Origin: Spartinivicinus marinus
GTDB lineage: Bacteria; Pseudomonadota; Gammaproteobacteria; Pseudomonadales; Zooshikellaceae
Assembly (NCBI RefSeq): GCF_026309355.1
Contig: NZ_JAPJZK010000001.1
Coordinates: 3,058,501 to 3,122,500, forward strand
DNA length: 64,000 bases
Reading direction: 5' to 3'
The number at the start of each line of letters is the position of its first letter. Positions within the stretch are counted from its first letter, which is position 1. The position numbers and the translations under genes are program-made. Positions 42,751-53,243 of this stretch are shown piece by piece. Below the pieces are notes generated by a model that was given only the letters and a program-made list of their open reading frames with translations, was not told the DNA's origin and ran no database searches.

Positions 42751-44283
42751 CTATGTCAGCTCGATTAGGGACTTTTCTTCTTCCACCTCTTTAGGCGGGC
42801 AGTGGTAACTGCTATGTACCTTTTTATCTCTGATTGACTCTAGATGTACGTCAAACCCCCATAGGTTATGGATGTGCTTCAACATTTCTGGAGTGGTTTT
42901 TCCTAAAGGACGCTGTTGATGCTGATAATGGCGCAGTGAAAGAGAGCGGTCTCCTCTTACATCAACATTGTATACTTGAATATTAGGCTCTCGATTGCCC
43001 AGGTTATATTGAGCAGCTAAGGCTTCCCGTACTATCCGGTATCCTTCATCATTGTGAATAGCTTCAACTTCCAGGTAAGGTAAGTTTTCATCATCTCTAA
43101 TGGAAAACAGTTTTAAGTCTCGAATGACTTTCGGGGACAAAAACTGCAGTATAAAGCTTTCGTCTTTGAAATTTTTCATTGCAAAATGCATGGTTTCAAG
43201 CCAATTTGAACCGGCGATATCAGGAAACCAGTGTTTATCTTCTTCCGTTGGTTTTTCACAAATACGACGAATATCCGTCATCATATGAAAACCGAGCGTA
43301 TAGGGGTTAATGCCAGAATAGCGAGGGTCATCAAAACTAGGTTGAAACACCACATTGGAGTGAGAGTGCAGCATTTCCATAATGAACCCATCAGTTACCA
43401 GACCTTCTGCATGCAAATGATGCAAAATGGTATAGTGCCAAAAGCAGGCCCAACCTTCATTCATTACCTGAGTTTGTCGTTGTGGATAAAAGTACTGAGC
43501 AATTTTGCGAATAATTCGAATAACTTCCCGTTGCCATGTTTCTAATAATGGCGCATTTTTTTCAAAGAAATAAAGGATATTTTCTTCAGGATCGTCAGGA
43601 AAACGCTTTTCTTTTTTACCTTTTCCTTTTGGTTCCTGCTTGGGAATAGTATTCCAAAGTTCATTTAACTGGCGCTGGCGATATTCTTCTCGCTCTTGTT
43701 GTCGGGCTTTTTCTTCTTCTGTTGAAAGTGGTGTTGGCCTTTTATAGCGGTTAACACCATAATTCATTAAAGCATGGCAAGAGTCGACTAAGTCTTCAAC
43801 AGCATCAATACCATAGCGTTCTTCGCATTTACTAATATAATTTTTAGCAAATAATAAATAATCGACTATTGAAGTGGCATCAGTCCAAGTACGGAATAAA
43901 TAGTTGCCTTTAAAAAAGGAATTATGACCATAACTAGCATGGGCAATAACCAGTGCTTGCATGGTCATGGTGTTTTCTTCCATTAAATAGGCAATGCAGG
44001 GGCAGGAATTAATAACAATTTCGTAAGCTAGCCCCATATAACCACGACGGTAGTTCTGCTGTGTATTTAAAAACTGTTTGCCGAAAGACCAATGGCTATA
44101 CATTAATGGCATACCTGTTGAAGCATAGGCATCCATCATTTGTTCAGAACTAATCACTTCTATTTGGTTAGGGTATGTATCCAATTGGTAGTGCTCGGCA
44201 ACCCGGCCGATTTCCTGGTCATATTTTTCAATTAATTCGAAAGTCCATTCAGAGCCTGTTGAAATAGGTTGCTTCTTTTTCAT
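42751..44283 (-). CDS. SpoVR-family protein (YcgB)
   Basis: This 510-residue protein matches the SpoVR/YcgB family over its length: [52 protein letters not shown] and [11 protein letters not shown] (a His/Glu pattern hinting at metal binding). The biochemical role is unknown. It forms an operon with yeaH and prkA, a trio linked to stationary-phase and stress responses in enterics and pseudomonads. Its ATG overlaps the yeaH stop (ATGA). Confidence 0.94.
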   Translation of the reverse strand: MKKKQPISTGSEWTFELIEKYDQEIGRVAEHYQLDTYPNQIEVISSEQMMDAYASTGMPLMYSHWSFGKQFLNTQQNYRRGYMGLAYEIVINSCPCIAYLMEENTMTMQALVIAHASYGHNSFFKGNYLFRTWTDATSIVDYLLFAKNYISKCEERYGIDAVEDLVDSCHALMNYGVNRYKRPTPLSTEEEKARQQEREEYRQRQLNELWNTIPKQEPKGKGKKEKRFPDDPEENILYFFEKNAPLLETWQREVIRIIRKIAQYFYPQRQTQVMNEGWACFWHYTILHHLHAEGLVTDGFIMEMLHSHSNVVFQPSFDDPRYSGINPYTLGFHMMTDIRRICEKPTEEDKHWFPDIAGSNWLETMHFAMKNFKDESFILQFLSPKVIRDLKLFSIRDDENLPYLEVEAIHNDEGYRIVREALAAQYNLGNREPNIQVYNVDVRGDRSLSLRHYQHQQRPLGKTTPEMLKHIHNLWGFDVHLESIRDKKVHSSYHCPPKEVEEEKSLIELT

Positions 44284-45554
44284 GCTTCCTTCCTTTCGAA
44301 TAATTGCCGGAAGACTGGGTATATATCATTAACCGACTTGATTTGTTGCATGGCAAAGGTTTCTGGAAAGTCTTCTACAATTTTTTCGTATTCTCGCCAC
44401 AAGTTCTGGTGGTGCCGGTCGGTAATTTCGACATAAGCAAAATATTGAACCAGAGGCATAATGTGATTCACCAGAATGTCACTACAAATAGTAGAATCAC
44501 CTTCCCAGTTATCACCATCGGATGCTTGGGCAACGTAGATATTCCAGTCTTGGACAGGGTAGCGCTCTTTAATCACATCTCGGCTTAACTCTAAAGCGCT
44601 GGAAACAATGGTTCCGCCTGTTTCTCGGGAATAGAAAAAATCATTTTCATCCACTTCTTTGGCTGAGGTGTGATGGCGAATAAAAACAACGTCTATTTCT
44701 TTATAGGTTCGTTTTAAAAACAGGTAGAGCAAAATAAAAAACCGCTTGGCAATGTCTTTTATTTCCTGGGTCATGGAGCCAGAAACATCCATTACACAGA
44801 ACATCACGGCTTTGGTGCTTGGTACGGGGGTTTTTATATAGTTATTATATTTTAAGTCAAACTCATCAATAAAGGGCAAGCGCCTGAGCTTTATGTTTAA
44901 TTCACGAATGCGGTCTTTGATCTCTTTGGCACGAATTTCATCATAAGCACCAGGGTTGACTTCCATTTCCCGTAGTTCACGCTTAAGTTCGCGAATTTCT
45001 TTACGACTAGAACCAGACAAAGCAATTCGTCGGGCATGAGCGCTTCGCAATGAACGAATGATATTAAGTTTTTCTGGTGTTCCCTTGCTGGTGAAACCTG
45101 CCAGCCTAAACTTGTAGGCTGTGGACTCTTTCAACTGTTTTTTTACTAGGTGAGGTAATTCTAAATCCTCAAACATGTATTCAAGAAATTCATCGTGGTT
45201 AATCTGGAAGGTAAACTCATCCATGCCTTCACCTTGATTGCTTGCGCGTCCAGAACCGCTCCCAGAACCGCCACCTGCTTCTGGGCGACGAATTTTATCG
45301 CCTTTGATAAATTCTTTATTACCTGGGTGAACAATGGTATTTTGCCCACCCCTACCATGGTGAAAGATAGGCTCAGATAGATCCTTATCAGGTATGGTAA
45401 TTTGGCTTCCGCTTTCTACATCGGTAATACTTCGCTTGTTAACTGCGTCGGCCACTGCCCGTTTAATATGTTTTTTATAACGGTGCAGAAAACGCTGGCG
45501 GTTAACCGTGCTTTTATTTTTACCGTTGAGGCGTCTATCTATAATATGACTCAT
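44280..45554 (-). CDS. yeaH: YeaH/YhbH-family protein (DUF444)
   Basis: This 424-residue protein is of DUF444 type. It begins [20 protein letters not shown] and has a von Willebrand A-like core with a MIDAS-type motif DVSGSMTQ and [12 protein letters not shown]. It carries a glycine/serine-rich region at about 95-110. The family is always linked with the PrkA kinase and SpoVR, and its role is unresolved. It is 28 bases after prkA and overlaps the SpoVR gene, so the three are cotranscribed. Confidence 0.94.
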   Translation of the reverse strand: MSHIIDRRLNGKNKSTVNRQRFLHRYKKHIKRAVADAVNKRSITDVESGSQITIPDKDLSEPIFHHGRGGQNTIVHPGNKEFIKGDKIRRPEAGGGSGSGSGRASNQGEGMDEFTFQINHDEFLEYMFEDLELPHLVKKQLKESTAYKFRLAGFTSKGTPEKLNIIRSLRSAHARRIALSGSSRKEIRELKRELREMEVNPGAYDEIRAKEIKDRIRELNIKLRRLPFIDEFDLKYNNYIKTPVPSTKAVMFCVMDVSGSMTQEIKDIAKRFFILLYLFLKRTYKEIDVVFIRHHTSAKEVDENDFFYSRETGGTIVSSALELSRDVIKERYPVQDWNIYVAQASDGDNWEGDSTICSDILVNHIMPLVQYFAYVEITDRHHQNLWREYEKIVEDFPETFAMQQIKSVNDIYPVFRQLFERKEA

Positions 45555-45582
45555 GGACTTACCTGCCGGTTAACTCAACCAA

Positions 45583-47505
45583 TTATTGTGATTTTCTTAC
45601 TCTGATATACCACTCTGAAAGTAGTCTGACTTGTTTTTCGGTATAACCTCTTTCAATCATGCGTTTTACAAACTCGTTGTGCTTGCGCTGATCTTCATTT
45701 GACGCTTTAGCATTAAAAGAAATTACTGGCAGTAAATCTTCAGTATTTGAGAACATTTTCTTCTCAATAACAGCGCGCATTTTTTCGTAGCTGAGCCAAC
45801 TTGGATTTTTACCTTTATTGTTAGCTCGTGCTCGTAATACAAAATTAACAATTTCGTTTCGAAAATCTTTTGGATTAGCAATATTTGCGGGCTTCTCGAT
45901 TTTTTCTAATTCATCATTGATTGCTTGTCGATTAAGTATGTCACCTGTTTCAGGGTCACGGTATTCTTGATCTTGAATCCAGAAATCAGCATAGGTAATG
46001 TAACGGTCAAAAATATTTTGGCCATATTCAGAATAAGACTCAAGATAAGCAGTTTGAATTTCTTTACCAAGGAATTCGATGTATTTTGGAGCTAGAAACT
46101 CTTTAATAAAACGTAAATAACGTTCTTGAACCTCAGGAGCATATTGTTGTTGCTCAATTTGCTGTTCTAATACATAGAGTAAATGAACTGGGTTTGCAGC
46201 AATTTCGCTGGGATCAAAGTTAAAAACTTTCGACAATATTTTAAAGGCAAACCTTGTAGATAAACCTTCCATTCCTTCATCTACTCCAGCAGAGTCATGA
46301 TATTCCTGTAATGATTTGGCATTGGGGTCGGTATCTTTAAGGTTTTGGCCGTCATAGACCTTCATTTTAGAAAAAATATTGGAATTATCTGGCTCTTTAA
46401 TCCGAGATAATACAGAGAACTGGGCTAGCATACGCAACGTGTCAGGTGCACATGGTGAGTCAGATAAAGAACTATTATGCAGTAATTTTTCATAAATGCG
46501 AACTTCTTCGGTAACGCGTACACAGTAAGGCACCTTGACGATATATACCCGGTCAATAAATGCTTCATTAGTTTTATTGTTTTTAAAGCTTTGCCACTCT
46601 GATTCGTTAGAGTGAGCCAAAATAATTCCTTCGAAAGGTAAACCGCCCATACCTTCAGTGCTGTTATAGTTACCTTCTTGAGTAGCTGTTAGTAGAGGGT
46701 GAAGAACTTTGATTGGGGCTTTAAACATTTCTACAAATTCTAACATACCTTGGTTCGCACGGCACAAACCGCCAGAAAAGCTGTAAGCATCTGGGTCATG
46801 TTGAGCATACTCTTCAAGTTGTCTAATATCGACTTTTCCCACTAGGGTAGAGATGTCTTGGTTATTTTCATCACCTGGCTCGGTTTTAGAAATCGCAATT
46901 TGGTTAAGAATAGAAGGATATAAACGCACTACTTTAAATTTTGAAATATCCCCGCCATATTCTTTTAAACGTTTTACTGCCCAAGGAGACATAACACCTT
47001 TTAAGTATCGTTTCGGAATTCCATATTCTTCTTTCAGAATATTGCCGTCTTCCAATGGGTTGAATAAACCTAATGGGGATTCAAATACAGGTGAACCTTT
47101 AATGGCATAAAAAGGAATGTGCTCCATTAAGTTTTTAAGTCTTTCAGCTAACGAAGATTTACCCCCACCAACAGGACCTAATAAGTAAAGGATTTGTTTC
47201 TTTTCCTCCAATCCTTGGGCAGCATGTTTAAAATAAGCAACAATTTGTTCTATGCACTCTTCCATGCCATAAAACTCAGCGAATGCTGGATATCTTTTTA
47301 GTAATTTATTTGAAAATATGCGGCTTAGTCGAGGGTCTCGAGAAGTATCTGTTAACTCTGGTTCTCCAATGGCAGCTAACATGCGTTCAGCTGCATTGGC
47401 ATATGCCATTCGGTCTTTTTTACAAAGTTCTAAGTATTCTTGTAGGTTTAATTCTTCTTCTTGAATAGACTCATAACGACTTTTAATAGAACTAAATATA
47501 TCCAT
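45583..47505 (-). CDS. yeaG: PrkA-family serine protein kinase (YeaG)
   Basis: This 640-residue protein is of the PrkA type. The N-terminal AAA part has Walker A GPVGGGKSSL (about residues 103-112). The C-terminal part carries the PrkA kinase-like region, with AHSNESEW and the C-terminal DLLPVISFNAK. In E. coli, YeaG takes part in adaptation to nitrogen starvation and stationary phase. ATG 47505 with GGTGA upstream is chosen over an in-frame GTG at 47514. It leads the prkA-yeaH-spoVR operon. A weak ATTGC/GCAAT hairpin (47601-47614) separates it from bkd. Confidence 0.95.
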   Translation of the reverse strand: MDIFSSIKSRYESIQEEELNLQEYLELCKKDRMAYANAAERMLAAIGEPELTDTSRDPRLSRIFSNKLLKRYPAFAEFYGMEECIEQIVAYFKHAAQGLEEKKQILYLLGPVGGGKSSLAERLKNLMEHIPFYAIKGSPVFESPLGLFNPLEDGNILKEEYGIPKRYLKGVMSPWAVKRLKEYGGDISKFKVVRLYPSILNQIAISKTEPGDENNQDISTLVGKVDIRQLEEYAQHDPDAYSFSGGLCRANQGMLEFVEMFKAPIKVLHPLLTATQEGNYNSTEGMGGLPFEGIILAHSNESEWQSFKNNKTNEAFIDRVYIVKVPYCVRVTEEVRIYEKLLHNSSLSDSPCAPDTLRMLAQFSVLSRIKEPDNSNIFSKMKVYDGQNLKDTDPNAKSLQEYHDSAGVDEGMEGLSTRFAFKILSKVFNFDPSEIAANPVHLLYVLEQQIEQQQYAPEVQERYLRFIKEFLAPKYIEFLGKEIQTAYLESYSEYGQNIFDRYITYADFWIQDQEYRDPETGDILNRQAINDELEKIEKPANIANPKDFRNEIVNFVLRARANNKGKNPSWLSYEKMRAVIEKKMFSNTEDLLPVISFNAKASNEDQRKHNEFVKRMIERGYTEKQVRLLSEWYIRVRKSQ

Positions 47506-47620
47506 TATATTCACCCGCTGACATGTAAGTAATTAAAATTCCAAATCCATCAAACCCTTAGACTTATGATTTATTAAATTGTTAATAAAAAAGTTATGAA
47601 TATTGCGAAGCAATTAGAAC

Positions 47621-48736
47621 TTAACTTTCTAGCTCAGTTTTAATTGCCTGCAGAAATCGGGCCGCTTCTCCCCCTGTCACAGCGCGATGATCAAAAGTCA
47701 GAGATAAAGGCATTATTTTATGTATAACTATCTCGTTATTTATTGCGACAGGCTCTCTTCTGACACGTCCAGTGCCTAATATACAAACAGTAGGCGGCAC
47801 TACAATCGGGCTAGCATAACGGCCAGAAATGGTGCCGAAATTACTTAGAGTAAGTGTAGCACCTTGTAGCTCTGATGGAGGGATGGTTCTTGCCTCAACA
47901 TCTTTGCGCAGGCGGTTCAACCCTTTACGCAAGTCAGCTTCATCACGATTTGCTACATCTCGTAACACGGGAACAAATAATCCTTGTGGAGTATCAACGG
48001 CGATACCTACATCCACTTTTTTATGAAGCCGACGGGCCATTCGCTCGCCATCAAACCAGGCATTTAAATGGGGTACTATTGTGCAAGCCTGAGCGAGTGC
48101 CTTTACCAGGCGGATGGTCATATCTTCTTTGGGCTGCCAATGATTAATGTCTGCATCATCAAATAGGGTAACAGGCACAATTTCCTGATGAGCCAGTGTC
48201 ATGTTTTTAGCCATATGCTTTCTAACACCGGTCAGTGGCTCTGCCTGGCTACCCAATATGGAGTTCAAACGGGCTGCCCGCTCGACATCTTCGGTGCTGA
48301 TAAACTGATTGGCTCCTGTTGCCTTAACGGTTGAAAGGTCAATATTTAGGCGCCTCGCTAGGGCTCGTACTGCTGGAGTAGCTCTTATCTGTGCTTGACG
48401 GCTAGTGCTGGGTGATGCACCGATAATGAATTCATCTTCTTCGTTATCACCTTCTGTAGCTTGCTTGATTTCACCTACAACGGTGCCTGTATCTTCATCT
48501 TCCTCATTAGCAAATTCCACTAATGGCTCACCCGTATGGATGGTGTCCCCTTCATTGACAAAAAGCTTGGCAATCACACCTGACTGGGGGGAAGGCACTT
48601 CAACAATCGCTTTAGCTGTTTCTACAGATACGAGTATTTGATCTTCTTTTATCTGCTCACCAGGCTTTATATGCCATTTCACTATATCTGCTTCGGGGAT
48701 ACCTTCACCAAGATCGGGTAATTTAAAAAATCTCAT
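47621..48736 (-). CDS. bkdB: Branched-chain 2-oxo acid dehydrogenase E2 subunit
   Basis: This 371-residue dihydrolipoamide acyltransferase has one lipoyl domain (about 1-78, lipoylated Lys42 in ETAKAIVEV), a peripheral subunit-binding domain (about 115-150, ATPAVRALARRLNIDL) and the catalytic acyltransferase core. The usual HxxxDG active site reads HRAVTG (His350, Thr354 in place of Asp), a form common in these short branched-chain E2 proteins by recollection. It overlaps the E1 beta gene by 4 bases. The E3 gene is not in the window. Confidence 0.9.
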   Translation of the reverse strand: MRFFKLPDLGEGIPEADIVKWHIKPGEQIKEDQILVSVETAKAIVEVPSPQSGVIAKLFVNEGDTIHTGEPLVEFANEEDEDTGTVVGEIKQATEGDNEEDEFIIGASPSTSRQAQIRATPAVRALARRLNIDLSTVKATGANQFISTEDVERAARLNSILGSQAEPLTGVRKHMAKNMTLAHQEIVPVTLFDDADINHWQPKEDMTIRLVKALAQACTIVPHLNAWFDGERMARRLHKKVDVGIAVDTPQGLFVPVLRDVANRDEADLRKGLNRLRKDVEARTIPPSELQGATLTLSNFGTISGRYASPIVVPPTVCILGTGRVRREPVAINNEIVIHKIMPLSLTFDHRAVTGGEAARFLQAIKTELES

Positions 48737-49716
48737 GCTTGCTCCATGGTCTTATTTACTGCATTGATGATGTCGCCTTTGCTAGGAATGTAATATTGCT
48801 CCATACGGTAGTAAGGCATGGTGATGTCATAACCAGTGACTCGCTCTACAGGCGCTTCTAACTCAACAGCCGCGTGATAGCTAATTTCTGCAGCAATATC
48901 AGCGCTAACAGCACCAGTTCGGGCTGCTTCGTGGACAATGACACAACGGCCGGTTTTTTGGACTGAGGCAAGGATGGTGTCGTAGTCAATGGGTTTAATA
49001 GAAGCAAGATCAATGACTTCAGCAGAGATACCAGTTTCTTCTAGTTGCTTGGCTGCTTGCAGGGTTTCCTGAACCGAGGCGCCCCAGCTGATCAGCGTGA
49101 CATCGTGGCCTTCTTTTAAGGTGAAGCAGATATCCAGAGGCAAGGGCTCACCGTCATTAGGGACGACTTGCTTAGATGCTCGATAAATACGTTTAGGTTC
49201 AAAAAACAGCACTGGGTCAGGGTCTTGAATGGCTGCCAGCAAGAGACCATAAGCCCGTTTGGGAGAAGAAGGGATTACTACTCGAAAACCTGGAATATGG
49301 GCAAACAAGGCTTCGGTGCTTTCGGAGTGATGCTCTGGTGCATGAATACCGCCACCAAAGGGTGCACGCACCACCAACGGGCAGGTGAGTCGGCCACGGG
49401 TGCGATTTCGCATTCGAGCGGCGTGGCACATGAGCTGTTCAAGGGCTGGGAAGATAAAGCCCATAAACTGAATTTCTGCGACAGGTTTTAGCCCTTGGGT
49501 AGCCATGCCAATACTGACTCCCGCAATCAGTGCTTCGGCTAAAGGGGTGTCCATTACTCGTCTAAAGCCAAATTGTTCTTTAAGCCCCTGGGTCGCTCGG
49601 AAAACGCCACCATTGACTCCTACATCTTCGCCAAGTACTACTACATCTGGGTCATTGGTCATGGCGTGGTGTAGTGCTTGATTAACGGCTTCCACTAAGG
49701 TGATTTTATCAGTCAT
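48733..49716 (-). CDS. bkdA2: Branched-chain 2-oxo acid dehydrogenase E1 beta subunit
   Basis: This 327-residue transketolase-type beta subunit of the thiamine diphosphate E1 has LGEDVGVNGGVFRATQGL, RVMDTPLAEALIAGVSIG, a characteristic EIQFMGFIFPA and FGGGIHAPEHHSES. ATG 49716 is supported by AGGAGG five bases upstream. The start lies inside the last codons of the alpha gene (8-base overlap), indicating coupled synthesis of the alpha2-beta2 enzyme. Confidence 0.94.
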   Translation of the reverse strand: MTDKITLVEAVNQALHHAMTNDPDVVVLGEDVGVNGGVFRATQGLKEQFGFRRVMDTPLAEALIAGVSIGMATQGLKPVAEIQFMGFIFPALEQLMCHAARMRNRTRGRLTCPLVVRAPFGGGIHAPEHHSESTEALFAHIPGFRVVIPSSPKRAYGLLLAAIQDPDPVLFFEPKRIYRASKQVVPNDGEPLPLDICFTLKEGHDVTLISWGASVQETLQAAKQLEETGISAEVIDLASIKPIDYDTILASVQKTGRCVIVHEAARTGAVSADIAAEISYHAAVELEAPVERVTGYDITMPYYRMEQYYIPSKGDIINAVNKTMEQA

Positions 49717-50821
49717 GACCACCTCCTTTGGTAACTTTGGCTTCCATTGCCATTTGTTGCTCTGTCAAACTGACTGGTGCTGTTTGGTAGTGATGTGTAA
49801 ATAAATCGCTGACAGGAGGCAAGGGTGTTTTTAAGTATTCATCAACTGATTGCTGTACATGGTCTGCAACTTGAGCCTGGAGGCGTTGCTCTTTTTGTTC
49901 ATCCCACCAACCATGGCTATGCAAGTATTGCTGTAGTCGCTTAATGGGTTCTTTAGACCAGCCGGTTTTAAGCTCTTCTGCATTTCTGTAGCGGGTAGCA
50001 TCATCAGCCGTGGTATGATCACTGAGCCGATAACTCATGGCTTCAATCAGGGTGGCACCTTTGCCGGTTCTTGCTCGGTGGAGGGCTTGATTAATAACTT
50101 CGTGGAGGGCAATAACATCATTGCCATCGACTTGTAAGGCAGGAATGCCTGCACCAATACCTTTTTGCGCTAAAGTGGGTGCCCCACACTGAAGCCTTCT
50201 TGGTACTGAAATAGCCCACTGGTTATTGTTAATAATAAACACCAGCGGCAGCTGCCAAATACCCGCCAGATTAATACTTTCTAAAAAGTCACCTTTAGAA
50301 GTACCGCCATCACCACAAGTACAGAGAACAGCCCGTTGCTGGCCACGAACCTTAATAGCCGCCGCTGCCCCAGCAGCATGTGGTACTTGAGTGGCGATGG
50401 GAACACAATAAGGTAAGTCTTCTTTGCAGTCTGGGTTGGCACTGCCTCGCTCATCACCTCCCCAATAACGATACACATCGGCTTGCTTCATGCCCCGTAT
50501 TACCATAGCGGCATGATCTCGGTAATAGGGAACAAAAACATCATCTTTGGCCATCACACTGCCAATGATTACCGCGATGGCTTCTTGACCTAATGTGGAG
50601 GGGTAGGTGCCTAGTTGGCCTGTCCGCTGTAGTGCAATGGCTTTTTGGTCGGCCTGACGGGCTTGCACCATTTCTCGATAGTAATAAACCAGCTTGTCAG
50701 GCTTAGTTGCCCATTCTGGTAACGGTTGGGTGAGTTCAGCGTGCTCATTTAGGTATTGAACATAATCAATGATGACTTTGGTTTGAGAAATGCTCTTTTG
50801 GGAAAAACTGCTTTGGGACAT
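49709..50821 (-). CDS. bkdA1: Branched-chain 2-oxo acid dehydrogenase E1 alpha subunit
   Basis: The alpha subunit binds thiamine diphosphate and decarboxylates branched-chain 2-oxo acids. The 370-residue protein shows the cofactor motif GDGGTSKGDFLESINLAG then INNNQWAIS, with YRDHAAM and YRLSDHTTADDATRY (phosphorylation-loop-like region). ATG 50821 with AAGGGGGA upstream is chosen, although the frame is open to 50848. It heads the alpha-beta-E2 operon, 132 bases after the leucine-type dehydrogenase gene. Confidence 0.94.
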   Translation of the reverse strand: MSQSSFSQKSISQTKVIIDYVQYLNEHAELTQPLPEWATKPDKLVYYYREMVQARQADQKAIALQRTGQLGTYPSTLGQEAIAVIIGSVMAKDDVFVPYYRDHAAMVIRGMKQADVYRYWGGDERGSANPDCKEDLPYCVPIATQVPHAAGAAAAIKVRGQQRAVLCTCGDGGTSKGDFLESINLAGIWQLPLVFIINNNQWAISVPRRLQCGAPTLAQKGIGAGIPALQVDGNDVIALHEVINQALHRARTGKGATLIEAMSYRLSDHTTADDATRYRNAEELKTGWSKEPIKRLQQYLHSHGWWDEQKEQRLQAQVADHVQQSVDEYLKTPLPPVSDLFTHHYQTAPVSLTEQQMAMEAKVTKGGGHD

Positions 50822-50953
50822 GTAATCCCCCTTTTTTATATTTATCATTAAGCTAGTGGTTGTCTCAGATCTATTGAGAAACCAAGCGTGGGGCTGGTCA
50901 TGGGTTATTGACCGGCACCAAAAACTATCCTGTTAGATAACTGGCTTGTTAGA

Positions 50954-51982
50954 CTACTGGGAGCTGTAAAGTACTTCTTCAGCCATATGATCGGCTATTT
51001 CGCTACTGGGTATATTTTGACTAATTGAACGCTTGAGCAGAGTATGCAGGGTTGTGCCAATCTCCTCTATTTTCTTTTTAATGGCGTCCAGCTTAGCGCC
51101 TTTGTGTTGTAGTGCAACAAACATCAAGCCTCCTGCATTGATTAAGTAATCAGGCGCATACAAAATATTCCGCTGGTGAATAAACTCACCACAATGGGGA
51201 AGAGCTAGTTGATTATTAGCTGATCCTGCTACTACTTGGCAGTTTAGTTCATTGATAGTTGGTTTAGAGAGGATGCTGCCAAGTCCACAGGGGCTAAAGA
51301 CATCGCAATGAACTTTATGAATGGCATCAGCTGTTGCAGCAGTGGCATTAAACTCATTAACACAGCGGGCTAGTTTGGCTTTATCGATATCTGCAACAGT
51401 GAGCCTAGCATCATTTTCATATAGTAATCTGGCTAGCTCGTAGCCAACATTCCCCAGCCCTTGAATAGCTACATGCACGCCTTGAAGGTTGGTTGCCTGG
51501 TGTCCTTTTAGTTGTAAGCAGGATTTGATCCCGTTAAATACGCCAAGGGCGGTATAAGGGGCTGGGTTACCACCGGTAGAAGTACAGGTAACATATTGGG
51601 TTTGGTTAGCGATGGCATCCATATCCTCAGTGGTAGTACCTGCATCCATAGCAGTAATATAACGGCCTCCCAACTCATTGACGAAGCGGCCAAAAGCTTC
51701 GAATAGTAACGCACGGTCTTTTATCTTGGTGGGTTTGAGGATAACTGCCTTACCCCCTCCCAGAGGTAAATTTGCCAATGCTGCCTTATAACTCATGCCT
51801 TTGGCTAAGCGGATAGCATCGTCTATTGCTTGATCGGCATTTTGGTACTCAATAATCCGGCAGCCGCCGAGTGCAGGGCCTAATAGTGTATTGTGGATAG
51901 CAATAATCGCTTTTAAGCCAGTTTCCTCATCATATTTAAAGTGAAGGTCGTTGACTCTCGCTGTTGTCATGCGTTTAAACAT
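50954..51982 (-). CDS. Glu/Leu/Phe/Val dehydrogenase (leucine dehydrogenase type)
   Basis: This NAD-dependent oxidative deaminase converts branched-chain amino acids to 2-oxo acids, the substrates of the Bkd complex encoded just downstream. The 342-residue protein has LGPALGGCRI, the catalytic lysine region KAALANLPLGGGKAVI, DAGTT, and a Rossmann motif QGLGNVGYELARLL. ATG 51982 is chosen since CGGAGGA lies seven bases before it; the frame extends ten codons more. Assignment between leucine and valine specificity is not possible from sequence alone. Confidence 0.92.
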   Translation of the reverse strand: MFKRMTTARVNDLHFKYDEETGLKAIIAIHNTLLGPALGGCRIIEYQNADQAIDDAIRLAKGMSYKAALANLPLGGGKAVILKPTKIKDRALLFEAFGRFVNELGGRYITAMDAGTTTEDMDAIANQTQYVTCTSTGGNPAPYTALGVFNGIKSCLQLKGHQATNLQGVHVAIQGLGNVGYELARLLYENDARLTVADIDKAKLARCVNEFNATAATADAIHKVHCDVFSPCGLGSILSKPTINELNCQVVAGSANNQLALPHCGEFIHQRNILYAPDYLINAGGLMFVALQHKGAKLDAIKKKIEEIGTTLHTLLKRSISQNIPSSEIADHMAEEVLYSSQ

Positions 51983-52216
51983 AACGGGGTCCTCCGTTGC
52001 CGCTAAACACATTAATGCTGCTATGGCTTTTAACCATTATGTAACTCTAGCCCGGATATTTCACCTGATCATAGTAATTTTGCCTTGGTTGATTTGTAAT
52101 CCTTATTATTAGACATGCAGTGTCAGATTATTGGTAAGTAAATTAATACTTTCATTTAATTGGCTATATCTAAGAGCTACTATAAATAAGTAGCTGTAAA
52201 TTCTATGGAGTAACTG

Positions 52217-52573
52217 ATGACAGATGGTCACCAACGAGATGATGAGCGAAGATGTCTGCCAAGGAAGCGACTAAAAAACTGCCATATAGAAGTGTTAAGT
52301 CAACAAACTGGAGATATTCTTGGCAAAGTATTTGATATCAATATAAAAGGGTTTATGCTGCTATCTTCTAACCAGGTAAATCCTTTTGAGCAGTATGCAT
52401 TATCGTTTGTGTTGCCGGATGGTAAACAGCAAGGAACATTGATTAACTTCGAAGCTGAATGTATGTGGTGCCAGGGCTCAAACTTTTCCAGTGACTTTGG
52501 GGCAGGCTTTGAGTTTAAACGCATAAAAAAATCCCACCTCCCCATATTAAAAGCCTTTATTGATGCATTTTAA
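52217..52573 (+). CDS. PilZ-domain protein with altered motif
   Basis: The 118-residue protein is a single PilZ domain of the kind that binds cyclic di-GMP. The first motif RxxxR is present (Arg12, Arg16). The second, normally D/NxSxxG, reads Asp40-Ile-Asn42-Ile-Lys-Gly45, with Ser replaced by Asn, which may weaken ligand binding. GGAG precedes the ATG. Its stop codon overlaps that of the convergent Lrp gene by 4 bases. Confidence 0.8.
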   Translation: MTDGHQRDDERRCLPRKRLKNCHIEVLSQQTGDILGKVFDINIKGFMLLSSNQVNPFEQYALSFVLPDGKQQGTLINFEAECMWCQGSNFSSDFGAGFEFKRIKKSHLPILKAFIDAF

Positions 52574-53067
52574 GATGGATTTTCAAGGATCGGGATGGTT
52601 AAGGTTTCTTTAAGCTCTTCCATCACAATATAACTTTTTGACTCCCTCACACCTGGTAGCTTTAGTAGAATATCGCCCAATAATTCTCGATAAGAAGCCA
52701 TCTCTGATATACGGGCTTTAATTAAGTAGTCAAAATCCCCAGAGACTAAATGACACTCTAAAACATGGGGAAGTTTAATCACTGCTCGGCGAAACTCATC
52801 GAAGATATCTGCAGACTTTGAATATAAACTGATCTCAACAAATACTAATAATCCAGCTTGTAGTAATTGAGGGTTTAATTTGGCGGCATAACCTTCAATG
52901 TAGCCTTCTCGCTCTAGTCGTTTGACTCGCTCAAGACAGGGGGTGGTGCTTAAGCCTACCTGATCAGCCAAATCTACATAGGAGATTCGACCATCTTCTT
53001 GTAAGATCCGCAAAATATTTCGATCAATTCGATCTAATTGACGGCTGGTTTCGCGTTTATTTCTCAT
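52570..53067 (-). CDS. Lrp/AsnC-family regulator (DadR-like)
   Basis: This 165-residue regulator has an N-terminal helix-turn-helix (DRIDRNILRILQEDGRISY start, then LADQVGLSTTPCLERVKRLE, each within about 1-60). The C-terminal amino-acid-sensing domain contains GDFDYLIKARISEMASY. It is transcribed divergently from dadA. In Pseudomonas the Lrp-type DadR controls dadA-dadX in response to alanine, so the same role is likely. Regulation of bkd genes, done by Lrp-type BkdR in Pseudomonas, is an alternative. Confidence 0.9.
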   Translation of the reverse strand: MRNKRETSRQLDRIDRNILRILQEDGRISYVDLADQVGLSTTPCLERVKRLEREGYIEGYAAKLNPQLLQAGLLVFVEISLYSKSADIFDEFRRAVIKLPHVLECHLVSGDFDYLIKARISEMASYRELLGDILLKLPGVRESKSYIVMEELKETLTIPILENPS

Positions 53068-53243
53068 TGGTATCTAAGTTGGTCGTTATTGTTACAGTTT
53101 AATGTAATTTATTTTTTAAAAAAGCACCACATTAGCTGTTCAAATAGGTTGTAATTGTTTTGTTTTACTATTGCAAGTCGATGTGAGTGCAATTACAAAG
53201 AAAAGAACGTGGTAGGCTTGTATTGCTCTGTATAGGGGGGATA

